Source: Phormidium tenue FACHB-1052 (GTDB lineage Bacteria > Cyanobacteriota > Cyanobacteriia > Phormidesmidales > Phormidesmidaceae). Taken from it: 64,000 nucleotides of DNA. Location of the stretch: contig NZ_JACJQN010000011.1 in NCBI RefSeq assembly GCF_014696675.1, forward strand, positions 62,001 through 126,000, read 5' to 3'. This document shows positions 26,995 to 35,744 of the stretch, piece after piece. The notes beneath the pieces are model-generated. The model searched no databases, was not told where the DNA came from, and was given only the letters and a program-made list of their open reading frames with translations. A program made the translations under genes and the position numbers. Position 1 is the stretch's first letter. The number at the start of each line of letters is the position of its first letter.

Positions 26995-27393
26995 CAATAT
27001 TTGGATCAAGTGGCTAACGAGTCAGCCCATGGGTCAGAAAAGGCTTAGCAACACCATTGATCTCTGTAAGGCTGAAGGTGATTGTTCTCCCGGTGGTCAT
27101 AACGATAGAGACCTAATGCTGAATGCTGGTTGGTGCGCCTTGCCTCCATAGGAAAAGTGACGGTTTTTCTGGTGGAGACGACCTCTTTTTACACCGAGGC
27201 AATTGAATCTAGACTTAGCCTGATCAGGGCAAACCGTAGCGCTTTGGAAAGCAGCAAAAAAAAGGAGCGCTTTAGGGAAAGTTAGCTAAAATTACAGCCG
27301 TATTTGCAGAGAAACCGGGGTTCTATACCCGCACGTTCCCGAATTGGTCGCCTAACGGGTTTCTCGAATGAGGAGTATAGGGAGCTAATTTTC
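26995..27393. other. 399-bp gap upstream of the secreted protein
   Basis: I see no gene I can support. The last 90 bases hold an 8-bp inverted pair, GAGAAACC (about 27309) and GGTTTCTC (about 27359), around a small GGG/CCC hairpin. That could fold the leader of the next mRNA. A run of nine As at about 27256 is not followed by a hairpin. Confidence 0.4.
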
Positions 27394-28617
27394 ATGCAAC
27401 CAGTCTGGCCCAATGTCCCCCTTAGCCGCTGGTCGAAGCGGTTGTTTAAGTCGCTTGCGCTATTTATTACCTCGGTTTTTCTGGTTACGGGCCTATCGGT
27501 GCCCGGCTACGGTGCGGCTCAGCCCCCAGCACTGACGCCCAACGCCGCTGCCGAGGCCGGATTGGATATGTTGATCGCCCAGGAACCCAACACCTCGGGC
27601 AACGCCACCCTCTACTTTGAAACCGCTACCTTTACCGTTAGCGTCTTTCCCAGGAGTTCTCAAACTCTGCGGATGAACGTCTACAACCGAGAAACTCGGC
27701 AGTCTGAACAACTCAATGCTTCCGTTACCCGCCGCGACGGAATTATTAGTAGTGATTGGATAAGCTATGACAGCTTTGGCTCGCGTGCAGGCCGCAGCGT
27801 CGTCTACCGGGCTAGTGGCAACCTACGTAACAACCAGGCCCGCCTCGAAATCGTTGAGGTCTCCACCAGTGCTATATTGCTTAGCCAAAACAGCACCAGC
27901 GTTCGGGACTTTTTCCTTCCCGGAGCCAACCCTAACCCCAACCCTAACCCTAACCCTGGACAAGGCGACCTGCTCAACCGCACGATTGTGGGCTTTGATA
28001 CCCAAAATCACGCGGTTCGGGTGTTTAACGACAGCGGCGTAACCAAGATGAATGTCTACAACAGAGTCACTGGTCAAGCGCTGGTCAATGGTCTGACTGC
28101 CACCGCAGAAGCCACTGAGGCTGCCCCCTACAGATGCTGGGTCAACTACTTTGGCGGTCAAAGTTTTGGCGGTGCTGCGGCCCGCTACTTCATTCGAGTC
28201 AGCGGTGATGGACAGGCTCGGCTGGATGTGATTGCCCCCAACAACGGGGTGCTACTGTCAGAACCTCGAATTAACTCTGCGCCTCTGATAACTAATATTC
28301 CCCAGGCCGATCGCCCCGCTTGTTTTGGCGGCGGGGGCACTGTGCCCGATGGGGCTGGCCTAGCGCCTTTTGTGGCCGCCGTCTTTGGTGGTGACAATGA
28401 ACTTCAGCAGGTGCGCCAGGTGCTACCCAGTGGCAGCAGCCAGGGTGTAGGTGGTTTGACCTGTGTAATCAACCCTCGCCTTGAGAATGCGCCCCAGGGT
28501 CAATTTATCAATGCGGCGGAGTGCACCGATCGCAACGATGCTGGTGCTGTAGTTAGCTTCCTGAGAGGTCGCGGCCTCAACTCTCGTCTGGTCTACCGCA
28601 ACTTCCGGTACCGTTAG
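27394..28617 (+). CDS. Secreted protein with tandem duplicated domain
   Basis: 407 residues from ATG 27394 (GGGAG upstream); an in-frame TTG at 27304 is less likely. A twin-basic, hydrophobic leader (about 15-45) ends near GYGAAQ and looks like a signal peptide. Two homologous domains follow, with shared strings TLRMNVYNRETRQ and VTKMNVYNRVTGQ, and RLEIVEVSTSAILLS and RLDVIAPNNGVLLS. They are joined by an Asn-Pro repeat linker. A Cys-containing C-terminal region ends LNSRLVYRNFRYR. No named family recognised; probably periplasmic or extracellular. Confidence 0.7.
   Translation: MQPVWPNVPLSRWSKRLFKSLALFITSVFLVTGLSVPGYGAAQPPALTPNAAAEAGLDMLIAQEPNTSGNATLYFETATFTVSVFPRSSQTLRMNVYNRETRQSEQLNASVTRRDGIISSDWISYDSFGSRAGRSVVYRASGNLRNNQARLEIVEVSTSAILLSQNSTSVRDFFLPGANPNPNPNPNPGQGDLLNRTIVGFDTQNHAVRVFNDSGVTKMNVYNRVTGQALVNGLTATAEATEAAPYRCWVNYFGGQSFGGAAARYFIRVSGDGQARLDVIAPNNGVLLSEPRINSAPLITNIPQADRPACFGGGGTVPDGAGLAPFVAAVFGGDNELQQVRQVLPSGSSQGVGGLTCVINPRLENAPQGQFINAAECTDRNDAGAVVSFLRGRGLNSRLVYRNFRYR
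27926..27958 (+). repeat. CCCTAA microsatellite in coding sequence
   Basis: About five near-perfect AACCCT units encode the NPNPNPNPG linker between the two domains of the secreted protein. Confidence 0.9.
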
Positions 28618-28660
28618 GGTCGAGTAGCCGGGTTTCCTATTCAGAGTTATTCAGAACCTC

Positions 28661-28702
28661 ACACAAAAAAGGGGAGACGACACCGTCTCCCCTTTTTTGT
28701 GT
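28661..28702. terminator. Bidirectional terminator between convergent genes
   Basis: Perfect 19-bp arms (ACACAAAAAAGGGGAGACG and its complement) enclose a 4-base loop. The A/T runs serve both the 27394 and thyX transcripts. Confidence 0.92.
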
Positions 28703-28709
28703 CATTGCT

Positions 28710-29432
28710 TTAGGGGGCCAGGCGGGCCTTTTTAAGACGGTTCTCTTCGTACCAGGCGGCGATCGCCGGTACCCAAGCGGCAAAGTGGGGCCAGATCTCT
28801 TCGCACATTTTCTGGGCTTCGAGCTGGGCGTCGGCCTTCCAGCGCAGGTCGAGCAGGTGCATCACCGATCGCACGTTGGCCGACATCACCCAGTGCTGAC
28901 GAATATCAAAGGGAATCAGCCCTCGGGCGTGCTCTTCGGCAAAGCCTTGGTCGATGCGGGTTTTGTAGCGGTGGCTGGCTTCCAGGCACCAGTCAAGATC
29001 TTGCTGGCGAGCTTCGGGGGTGTATTCGTACTTTTTGCCCTGGCGATCGCTATAAAAGCCTAGGGGCCGTAGATAGAAGACCTCCTCGACCTCGCGCTTG
29101 CCGTCTACCACATCGAGAATGCGCTGCCCGGTATATCGAAAACTCTGAACATCGAATGAAATTCCCACGCGATGAGTACGAATCTGCTGCATGGTGCTGT
29201 GGGGAAACCAGCCAACGTTAAACACAATCTGCGGGTGCTCCAGCGGGCCGTAGTGACCACGCCCCCCCTTTAGTAAGCTGGTGACTAAGATTTCGCCGCA
29301 GCGCTCTTCGCTGGGCCATTGCGCGCGATCGTGCGCCACAAAGCCCTCGGCGTAGTCTTGGTGCATGGCGGCATACATGGTCTGTTGAGGGTTTGGGGTC
29401 TGGGAAATGACCTCAACGGTGAAGCGATCCAT
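28710..29432 (-). CDS. thyX: Flavin-dependent thymidylate synthase
   Basis: 240 residues. Makes dTMP from dUMP using methylene-tetrahydrofolate and FAD/NADPH, replacing ThyA. The signature RHR-x7-S appears in the common variant RTHRVGISFDVQS (Arg85, His87, Arg88, Ser97), followed by FRYTGQR. C-terminal NVRSVMHLLDLRW is also typical and supplies substrate-binding Arg residues. The start lies 18 bases after the stop of the upstream gene on the same strand, so the two are probably cotranscribed. The terminator at 28661 ends the transcript. Confidence 0.95.
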   Translation of the reverse strand: MDRFTVEVISQTPNPQQTMYAAMHQDYAEGFVAHDRAQWPSEERCGEILVTSLLKGGRGHYGPLEHPQIVFNVGWFPHSTMQQIRTHRVGISFDVQSFRYTGQRILDVVDGKREVEEVFYLRPLGFYSDRQGKKYEYTPEARQQDLDWCLEASHRYKTRIDQGFAEEHARGLIPFDIRQHWVMSANVRSVMHLLDLRWKADAQLEAQKMCEEIWPHFAAWVPAIAAWYEENRLKKARLAP

Positions 29433-29450
29433 AGCGCAGATTTCTAGAGT

Positions 29451-30512
29451 CTAAACGTCTAAGTATTCCACGTATTCGTATTCGACAGTGCGCCGTCCCT
29501 TCGGCGCAGGTTCAGACACACGAGTCGGTGTGGTGGTAGATGTCTCTGGCATTTTTTCCAAGGCGCTGCTTGGATGCTGCCCCAGGTCGATTTGCTCTGG
29601 TGATGCTTCTACATGCTTTAAATTGGGAGGCTTGAGGGATTCTGAAAGGCCTGATGCTGCAACCAGTTGAGTTTCTAATTCTGGCTGTTTCAGCTCAGCA
29701 GCGTCAGAGGCAGAGTCTACAACGAAGGCCGTGGCGGAACTGGGCGATAATGGCTTGGCCGATCGCAGCAAGCTCTGCCCTTCTTCTATAGCCGATCGCA
29801 CGATCGCATCGCTCTCCTGCTCCAGCCGAATTTGAAAGCAGTCGAGGAGGTGCGATCGCACCGACATCCCCGCCAGATACTCTTCATTGCCCTGGGCCAG
29901 GCGCACCAGCCGCCGCACCGCCACCAGTCGCTTTAGCGGGTCGGGGTGGCTCAGCAGACCCAAATTGTGATCTACCTGAGCTACAGGAGCGGCATCCCAC
30001 AGGTCATCAGTGCGCTCGGTCGAACGGGACGATCGCAGCAGTGCCCCCACCGCAAACAGCGCCAGTGCCCCCTGCCCGGTGAGCAGTAGCGCCATCAGCA
30101 GCGAGTGGGTGCTGTGCCACAGGGCAGTAAAGGTATAAGTGCTGACTCCTGTGACCAAACCCAAGCTCAACGCCTGCTGCTGCGGGGTGGCGGGCAGCGG
30201 CAGCCCCTGCTGAAGACGCTGCATCAACCCCTTGCGCTGGCGCGGCGAGAGCTGCAAGATCTGCTGATAGGCCACTAGCCCGATCCCTGCTGAGATGACC
30301 AAAGCACCGTTGACCAAGCCCAGGGCTAAGCTACCAAAACCCAGGCCCCACATTTGAGGATGCTTGAGCTGCGGCAGCGATCGCTGCCACCCCTGGCGTA
30401 GCGCTGACCTGGGGCGCGGCGACGGCGACGGCGAAACATCCAGAGCGGGTCGAGGGATAACGGGAGAAACCACGGGAAGCTGTTGTAGTCGTGATGAATC
30501 AAGGCTTAGCAT
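29451..30512 (-). CDS. Hypothetical membrane protein upstream of thyX
   Basis: 353 residues. A proline-rich N-terminus (about 15-35) precedes three or four hydrophobic helices (about 55-85, 108-130, 135-155). A soluble stretch follows with a short HEAT-like pair (HPDPLKRLVAVRRLVRLAQGNEEYL, interrupted). The C-terminal third (about 255-340) is low-complexity. No family recognised. Its 18-base spacing to thyX suggests a shared transcript, but nothing in it points to nucleotide metabolism. Confidence 0.65.
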   Translation of the reverse strand: MLSLDSSRLQQLPVVSPVIPRPALDVSPSPSPRPRSALRQGWQRSLPQLKHPQMWGLGFGSLALGLVNGALVISAGIGLVAYQQILQLSPRQRKGLMQRLQQGLPLPATPQQQALSLGLVTGVSTYTFTALWHSTHSLLMALLLTGQGALALFAVGALLRSSRSTERTDDLWDAAPVAQVDHNLGLLSHPDPLKRLVAVRRLVRLAQGNEEYLAGMSVRSHLLDCFQIRLEQESDAIVRSAIEEGQSLLRSAKPLSPSSATAFVVDSASDAAELKQPELETQLVAASGLSESLKPPNLKHVEASPEQIDLGQHPSSALEKMPETSTTTPTRVSEPAPKGRRTVEYEYVEYLDV

Positions 30513-30573
30513 AGCCTGCTCCCCTATCTTAGGCTCCTTTTTGCAGGAAAACTAAAAGCTCCAGCTCTCGAAG

Positions 30574-31491
30574 TTAGTAATCTAGAAGCTGTAGCTGTCG
30601 ATATTTCCAGGAATCGTTGTAAAGATCAGCGTAGCGATGAAAGAGCTGCATTGCTTGGTTCGATCGCCGTTTTTCTGAGACTTGGCTAAATAGCCGCCCA
30701 TAGTTGCGTCTGGCTAAATGATTCAGATAGGGCAAGTCTTCTAAAAGGGTAAGGCTAGAAGCCAGAATCAACACAGCTTTAAACAATTCCTTAGGCCATG
30801 CTAAGTTGCTAAACATTTGAATTGATAGGTGATGTTCTTCGGCGTTGAGAGGCACTACATTAAACAAAATGCGAATAAACTTTTGGCCATAGGCTGGCAC
30901 CTTTAGCTCAATTTGGTGAGGCGAATGGATCGTTAGCTCTACCTCAACCACTGGGTTGCGCCACAGCCGCAGAACGTTAAACGGAGAATCCAGCATCGTT
31001 TCGAAGCGAATCTTGCCGCCCTCCTGGGTTTTTTGGAAATCGCTGACCTTGACGACCTTCAAATTTCCCAAGCTGAAGCGGTGAATATCTTCTAAGTGTT
31101 GAACGTTGAGCAGATGGTAAACCTGACACAGGTAAGGAAACGGCAGTCGATAGGTCTGTTGAGCGATGTAGTCTGAGGCGGGGGCGATCGCAGACTTAAT
31201 TTTCTCAGTCTCTTCCAAGGAAACCATGGCAGAGGGGTCGTCGGCCAAACCGATGCATATCCATGCCAACAGGATAACTAGCCCTATTAAACAATAGGAG
31301 AGGTTGGTCACATCGAGGACAGAGCCAGAGAAGGCGGCTACACCGCGGTCAATCGCTCCATAGATAATTGCCGGAATTGCTAGAAGCCACAAGCCATACT
31401 TAAAAACGTTGCGTTTGAGCACGTCTTCCACAGGAGAATGGCTTTCGCTAATCGAGGTTAAGTAAGCCTGCACTTTGTCTGGCCGATACAT
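30574..31491 (-). CDS. Hypothetical membrane-anchored protein
   Basis: 305 residues, ATG after AAGGGG. Two membrane helices (about 30-50 and 65-85) are followed by a soluble domain of about 215 residues. That domain has strand-rich segments (VVEVELTIHSPHQIELKVPAYG) and a helical end. No recognised family. Slightly AT-richer than the thyX neighbours. It does not appear coupled to either side. Confidence 0.6.
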   Translation of the reverse strand: MYRPDKVQAYLTSISESHSPVEDVLKRNVFKYGLWLLAIPAIIYGAIDRGVAAFSGSVLDVTNLSYCLIGLVILLAWICIGLADDPSAMVSLEETEKIKSAIAPASDYIAQQTYRLPFPYLCQVYHLLNVQHLEDIHRFSLGNLKVVKVSDFQKTQEGGKIRFETMLDSPFNVLRLWRNPVVEVELTIHSPHQIELKVPAYGQKFIRILFNVVPLNAEEHHLSIQMFSNLAWPKELFKAVLILASSLTLLEDLPYLNHLARRNYGRLFSQVSEKRRSNQAMQLFHRYADLYNDSWKYRQLQLLDY

Positions 31492-31857
31492 AAAAATCCC
31501 CTTTTACTGGGAATAAGAAAAATCTTTACTTAAGTAGACAGTAATTTTTTCTTTGCATTGCCAACCTCAACCACAAGAATGAGATGGTTTAACGTTATAC
31601 AAATAGATAGATTCAAAAAATCTTTCGATATACTCCTTTTTTCTGAGCTTGGGAAGCGTCTTGAAAAATAGCTTGGGTGCTGATTTGACAAGCGAAAACC
31701 CGCCTGCTTTTAGGGTCTAGCCCTAAAAGCAGGCGCATCGACATGGAAACAATTCGCTGAGTGCGATCGCACAATCTACTCAGCAAAAAAGGTATTATTT
31801 TCAAGGGCGTTGCCCCAGGCACAGTGTGCTAAAACTAGCCCTATGCTCTATGGAAAA
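31492..31857. other. 366-bp gap between two minus-strand genes
   Basis: The gap contains the 31701-31735 hairpin and an AT-rich promoter-like zone near 31500-31560 with the palindrome TACTTAAGTA. A 69-codon frame at 31613-31822 reads straight through the hairpin and has no ribosome site, so I do not call it a gene. Confidence 0.5.
31701..31735 (-). terminator. Hairpin downstream of saccharopine-dehydrogenase-like gene
   Basis: Perfect 15-bp arms (CGCCTGCTTTTAGGG and its complement) enclose a 5-base loop. On the minus strand the arm is followed by GGTTTTCGCTTG, a weak T-tract, so termination is likely. Confidence 0.65.
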
Positions 31858-32976
31858 TTAGGCATTCACCTCAGCCTGGCGCAGAGTTTCATGAATTTCT
31901 AGCTGGCGAGAATTCATCGTCGTTTTGAACAAATCTGTGGACAGCGCTTGCTCTACTGGGTACACCCCAGGACGTTTGAGCTTGCCGGTTAGCATCAGTT
32001 CGGCGATACTGCCCGTGCCCAGACCAGTGGCGATCGCAGCGTTTTCGTGGGCAAAGGTGCTGACATAGTGCGCTTCCTGGCCCCCCTGCTGCCCCTTGAT
32101 ATCACAGCGCATGGCCACCCCAGTACCGCTAAAGCGATCGGTCACACTGGTCATGGAATGACTGACATGGGCCAAAAACTCTACCGTTTGCGGATTGCGC
32201 AGCACCACCGAGGGTAGCCAATGGGCCATTGTCCAAGTGGCGTGGTTATAAAAGTCAGGCACTACGCCAAACTTTGTGATTACGTTGTCCACCGGAAAAG
32301 TTTGCTGTAGGGTAATCGACTCGGGCATGTCATACCAGTAAACATGGGCCTTACCATAGGGGGCTGGGAACTCTAAAGATTCACGGCCTGTATAGGGTTT
32401 CACCGGTTGCCAGACGCCATTCAGCCAGGCATCAAAGGGGCGTTGCAGACCAATAAAGGTGGTTCGCATCACCGTCACACCGGCACCACCAGATCCAGCG
32501 ACAATGTAGCTTAGCTGAATAGAACTTGCCTTGTCTAAGGTTTCAACCCCCTGGCGCACCATGCTGTTTGAAATACCAGGAAACACCCCAGTATTAATGA
32601 CGGCTGTTACCCCCGCAGCCTCGGCTTCGGCATGCATCGCCAGAGCTTTGCGGGTAAAACTGCGTTCATCGCTAACGTCGGTATAGTCAACCCCCTGCTC
32701 AATGCAGACAGACAAAACATCAGCATTTCGGTAGTGAAAGGGGCCAGCCGAATGCACTACCAGGTCTGCTTTGGCGATCGCTGTTTTCACCTCTGGCTGA
32801 TTTGACAGATCCAACCGTTGGAACTGCACTTTGGAACCCAGTCGTTCTAAGGCAGCGGTACCCAGTTGGGGATTGCGCCCGGTAATTGTCACTTCAGCGT
32901 CAGTGTGAGCCAAAATGTCTTTAGCAATACTGCCGCCAATTCGTCCACAGCCACCGATGATTAGTACTCGTTGCAT
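31858..32976 (-). CDS. Saccharopine dehydrogenase-like NAD(P)-binding oxidoreductase
   Basis: 372 residues. The N-terminal Rossmann motif GGCGRIGGSIAKD and the flow GRNP, DLSNQPEV, DLVVHSAGPFHYRN and CIEQGVDYTDVSDE are those of the saccharopine dehydrogenase (LYS9/trans-acting enoyl reductase-like) family. The catalytic domain follows with AVINTGVFPGISNSMV. Bacterial members act on varied substrates, including carboxynorspermidine, and many are uncharacterised, so the substrate is open. Its long leader contains two competing hairpins near 33231-33269. Confidence 0.88.
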   Translation of the reverse strand: MQRVLIIGGCGRIGGSIAKDILAHTDAEVTITGRNPQLGTAALERLGSKVQFQRLDLSNQPEVKTAIAKADLVVHSAGPFHYRNADVLSVCIEQGVDYTDVSDERSFTRKALAMHAEAEAAGVTAVINTGVFPGISNSMVRQGVETLDKASSIQLSYIVAGSGGAGVTVMRTTFIGLQRPFDAWLNGVWQPVKPYTGRESLEFPAPYGKAHVYWYDMPESITLQQTFPVDNVITKFGVVPDFYNHATWTMAHWLPSVVLRNPQTVEFLAHVSHSMTSVTDRFSGTGVAMRCDIKGQQGGQEAHYVSTFAHENAAIATGLGTGSIAELMLTGKLKRPGVYPVEQALSTDLFKTTMNSRQLEIHETLRQAEVNA

Positions 32977-33318
32977 AATTTTTGGTTAATCTCTGCAATT
33001 CATTGTTACCAAAGGTTTTTAGAAGAATAGACGTTAAAAACTAACTAAGCAAAACCCTTCAAGTAGCGTCTTCTGATAACCGTATTAAGATTGTCCTTGA
33101 GGCCTTGCTATTCATCTGTATTTTCCAATAAGACGGCCTCAAACTTAAACTGACACCATTTCAAGCCTGACCAACTCTAGGCTGGCCAGCCCGTCACCAA
33201 ACAATATTGTAAAATTCTAAGATTTTTCAACCTGTTCACCCTCTTACCTGGGAGGGAACAGGTAAGAGGTCTAAAGAATATAGCCGCTCAAATGCGAAGA
33301 TTTTTGGGAGCAGCAACG
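32977..33318. other. 342-bp gap with overlapping hairpins
   Basis: No gene seen. The only clear structure is the mutually exclusive hairpin pair at 33231-33269, listed separately. The rest is AT-rich and probably contains the promoter of the 31858 gene. Confidence 0.5.
33231..33269 (-). promoter_or_regulatory. Two mutually exclusive hairpins
   Basis: Stem 1 pairs CCTGTTC-A-CCCTC (33231-33243) with GAGGGAACAGG (33252-33262). Stem 2 pairs CCTCTTACCTG (33240-33250) with CAGGTAAGAGG (33259-33269). They share bases, so only one can form. The structure lies 49 bases past the 33319 gene stop and about 255 upstream of the 31858 gene start, both on the minus strand. No T-run follows. Confidence 0.5.
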
Positions 33319-34728
33319 TCAGCTAAGCTGCTTGCGCAAAAGCTCTGTGTGGCTGGCTAGCGTCTCGCCACCCGCCTCTGCCAAAGCCTTCACATATTTG
33401 ATTTTGAACTTGTCCAAGGCGCTGACGAGCCTCGATTCGATCTCTTTGCGGGTATTGTATTGACTCAGTTCATGGGCGATCGCCTCGCGTAAATTATGCT
33501 GCAAGCGGGCGGTAATTTCTGCACCTCTAGCATCTGAAAAGCTTCCAGCAACGCTGCGATAAAGACCTTGGGCTACCGAATGAGACAGGTGCTTGACCAT
33601 CTGCACAGATACCTGCTCTAAGCCCGGCAAATGGTTGAGCTGGGGGTATCCTGGCATCTGCTCTAGGGTTCGAGCAATGCTGTGCTGTACCAACTCTTCA
33701 ATGTCGGGTTGAACCTGAGGCAAAATATTGTCTACCCCCACCTGGTAGAGACGATTGCCGATCGCCGTAATTTCTTCCTCAGCCACCAGGCCAACTGAGT
33801 TTTCAGAGTTAGCCACTGGGTCAATTAAGGCGATCCAATTCAGCAGCTCCCCCTGCCGGATCGAATCCTGAAGTTGCTCGATGATCTCAATGCCAGCAAT
33901 GCCAGCAATGTCAGCCCCAACCGTGACAATTACATCCCGCTGGGCCTCGGCCTGCACCGCGTCTAGGGCTAGCAAATCCACCTGATACAAGCGCAGGGCT
34001 ACAGGCAAAATTCGCCACCCGCGCCAAAATGGCAGTAGCAAGAACAGGTCAGACCAGCGCCGCAGGCCAGCCTCCACCCAAGTTAGATCGGGGTTGCGCC
34101 GCCGAGTAGCACTGATGCGTGCCAAAACATCCACCGCAAAAATTAGCACGAACGGTAGATCAATCAGCCAAAAATAATCCGTTGGTGCGCCCCATCGGTT
34201 GACGGTGCGGTAATAATTACCCTGAAAAAAGGGTTGAATTTGCCTGTCCCAAAATTCAAGCTCCGTTTGCCAACTCGTCTGTTCGAGGTAGTCCGCACTC
34301 CAAAATTTGGCAAACGCATCCTGGGCTGAGGGTTCACCTGTGCGCGATCGCAGGGCTTGCTGAATTGCAACTAAGGCAAGGTCACCGTGGGGCTCAGCAA
34401 AGGCGCTCTCTGTCGAGAGTTGCTGGCTGAGATTTTGCAAGTCTGATAGTGAGTTTTGGGTGGGAAGCGCTCGCAGCCCAGTCTGATCAAGCTGGCTTTT
34501 GAGCTGTTCAACTTGAGATGAATAGCGCTCTGTTAAAGGATGAGCCTTAATTCCTTTGACAGGGTCATAGACCTGGGTAACAGAGGGTAAATACTGTTTG
34601 TAAACTGGCCGCAGACTGAGATAGGTGAGATCGAAAAAGACTAGCGCCAAGTTGACTAGAGCAATGATGGCGATAACGCGCTCTAGGTAAGGATAGTGGC
34701 GCTCAAAATAAGATTTAAACTTGACCAT
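33319..34728 (-). CDS. Hypothetical membrane protein, ion-channel-like topology
   Basis: 469 residues from ATG 34728; a GTG at 34749 would add seven. One membrane helix lies near the N-terminus (about 15-38) and another at about 188-205 (FWLIDLPFVLIFAVDVLARI). A region of about 150 helical residues separates them. The second helix and the following LRRWSDLFLLLPFWRGWRILPVALRLYQVD recall the S3-S5 part of voltage-sensor proteins, but a pore is not evident. A long helical soluble C-terminus ends the protein. No family confirmed. Confidence 0.6.
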   Translation of the reverse strand: MVKFKSYFERHYPYLERVIAIIALVNLALVFFDLTYLSLRPVYKQYLPSVTQVYDPVKGIKAHPLTERYSSQVEQLKSQLDQTGLRALPTQNSLSDLQNLSQQLSTESAFAEPHGDLALVAIQQALRSRTGEPSAQDAFAKFWSADYLEQTSWQTELEFWDRQIQPFFQGNYYRTVNRWGAPTDYFWLIDLPFVLIFAVDVLARISATRRRNPDLTWVEAGLRRWSDLFLLLPFWRGWRILPVALRLYQVDLLALDAVQAEAQRDVIVTVGADIAGIAGIEIIEQLQDSIRQGELLNWIALIDPVANSENSVGLVAEEEITAIGNRLYQVGVDNILPQVQPDIEELVQHSIARTLEQMPGYPQLNHLPGLEQVSVQMVKHLSHSVAQGLYRSVAGSFSDARGAEITARLQHNLREAIAHELSQYNTRKEIESRLVSALDKFKIKYVKALAEAGGETLASHTELLRKQLS

Positions 34729-34925
34729 GGGTAAGCGGCCTAGGCGCACAATGACTGAGCTACCGGCATTGGACTGGAGTACAGAAAATCCGCATGGCCG
34801 CTGCCTTCAAGCTTTGATTATTGTTCTCTTGGCTGGCTTCGCCATCAATCATCGGTAGGAGTTGCGATCGCCCCCCTTGCTAGCCCCATATACCGAATGG
34901 TGTTAGCCCGAGTACAGTGCCCAAT

Positions 34926-34963
34926 CAAGGACTGGTTTACTGGGGGCAGCAGCCCAGTCCTTG
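34926..34963 (-). terminator. Hairpin downstream of zur
   Basis: Perfect 10-bp arms (CAAGGACTGG and CCAGTCCTTG) enclose an 18-base interior and begin 11 bases past the zur stop. No T-run, so termination is inferred from position. Confidence 0.45.
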
Positions 34964-34973
34964 GCCTTAAACC

Positions 34974-35381
34974 TCAGGAAACTGAAGCTTCAGCGCTGGA
35001 CAGACTGCCCTGGCAGCGGGGACAGAGGCCAAAGAACTCTAGGGTGTGGTAAAAGATTTTGAACTCGTGGGCCTTATGCAGCTGTTTTTCTAGGTCGTGG
35101 ACGGGGCACTGGTCAATGGCGATAGTGTTGCCGCACTGGAGGCAGGTGAGGTGGTGGCGGTCTTCTTGAGGCAAGCTGTAGAGCGCTTCGCCAGAGGGCA
35201 GAGTGCGCATCTGCACCGCCCCTTCAAGCTTGAGGGCATCCAACGCTCGGTAGACTGTGGCAAGCCCCGTGGTGTTGCCGTCCTGCCGCATTTCAACATA
35301 GAGAGCTTGGGCCGAAATTGGCTTGCTCAAACCCTTTAGAACGGTCAGAACTTTTTCTTGGCTGCGGGTGCGTCGTACCAT
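34974..35381 (-). CDS. zur: Fur-family zinc uptake regulator
   Basis: 135 residues. Winged-helix DNA-binding domain with GLATVYRALDALKLEGAVQ (residues 39-57). The dimerisation domain has the structural zinc site CxxC twice: Cys80/Cys83 (HHLTCLQC) and Cys120/Cys123 (FGLCPRC). HEFKIFYHTLEFFGLC closely matches what I recall of cyanobacterial Zur (FurB) rather than FurA or PerR. Expected to repress zinc-uptake genes when zinc is replete. It is divergent from purS across 98 bases holding a palindrome. Confidence 0.82.
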   Translation of the reverse strand: MVRRTRSQEKVLTVLKGLSKPISAQALYVEMRQDGNTTGLATVYRALDALKLEGAVQMRTLPSGEALYSLPQEDRHHLTCLQCGNTIAIDQCPVHDLEKQLHKAHEFKIFYHTLEFFGLCPRCQGSLSSAEASVS

Positions 35382-35408
35382 GCTGGCTCACTTGTACTGA
35401 CTCAATTT

Positions 35409-35424
35409 TATCAATCGGTTGATA
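35409..35424. promoter_or_regulatory. Palindrome between zur and purS
   Basis: TATCAA-TCGG-TTGATA is a perfect 6-bp inverted repeat, 27 bases upstream of the zur start. It partly resembles the AT-rich Zur operator (TGATAAT-type) and may be an autoregulatory site. Confidence 0.35.
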
Positions 35425-35479
35425 CGGTAGGATGAGGGGTGCAAACTATTATGGATTTCCCCCACCACCGGAGTCAGCC

Positions 35480-35743
35480 TTGCCCCACTACAGCGCTCGC
35501 ATCTATGTCACCCTGCGCCCCTCGGTGCTCGACCCAGCGGGCACCGCAGTGCAGTCTGGCCTGGCCCACATGGGCTACGACAACGTCGGCCCGATTCGCA
35601 TCGGCAAATATATTGAGCTAACCCTCGATGCTGAGAATGAATCTGCCGCCAGTCAGCAACTCGATCGCATGTGCGATCAGCTCTTAGCCAACCCAGTGAT
35701 CGAGAATTATCGCTTTGAGCTGCAAACCCTGGCAACGGCTTAG
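35480..35743 (+). CDS. purS: Phosphoribosylformylglycinamidine synthase subunit PurS
   Basis: 87 residues. I chose TTG at 35480 ([21 protein letters not shown]) because GGAG lies 8 bases upstream and homologues start near this point; the frame extends back to ATG 35432. Small alpha/beta protein that bridges PurQ and PurL in the FGAM synthase complex, step 4 of purine synthesis. GIxxMGYDNV-type and [12 protein letters not shown] segments are typical. purQ follows 101 bases downstream, after an AT-rich spacer repeat. purL is not in this window. Confidence 0.93.
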   Translation: MPHYSARIYVTLRPSVLDPAGTAVQSGLAHMGYDNVGPIRIGKYIELTLDAENESAASQQLDRMCDQLLANPVIENYRFELQTLATA

Positions 35744-35744
35744 A

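Noticed and set aside
27029-27151. 40-codon frame MGQKRLSNTIDLCKAEG in the gap after MscS
   Set aside because: No ribosome site, biased composition not evident, no known match; cannot be separated from chance.
27300-27380. Another tRNA-like GGTTCTATACCC segment
   Set aside because: Stem pairing fails at two of five positions and no acceptor stem exists; it is part of the leader of the secreted-protein gene.
27926-27958. Considered as a CRISPR or telomere fragment
   Set aside because: Units are 6 bp with no spacers and lie in frame inside a gene; a microsatellite explains it.
31613-31822. 69-codon ORF on the minus strand
   Set aside because: It runs through a perfect 15-bp terminator-like hairpin, has no ribosome site and no recognisable product.
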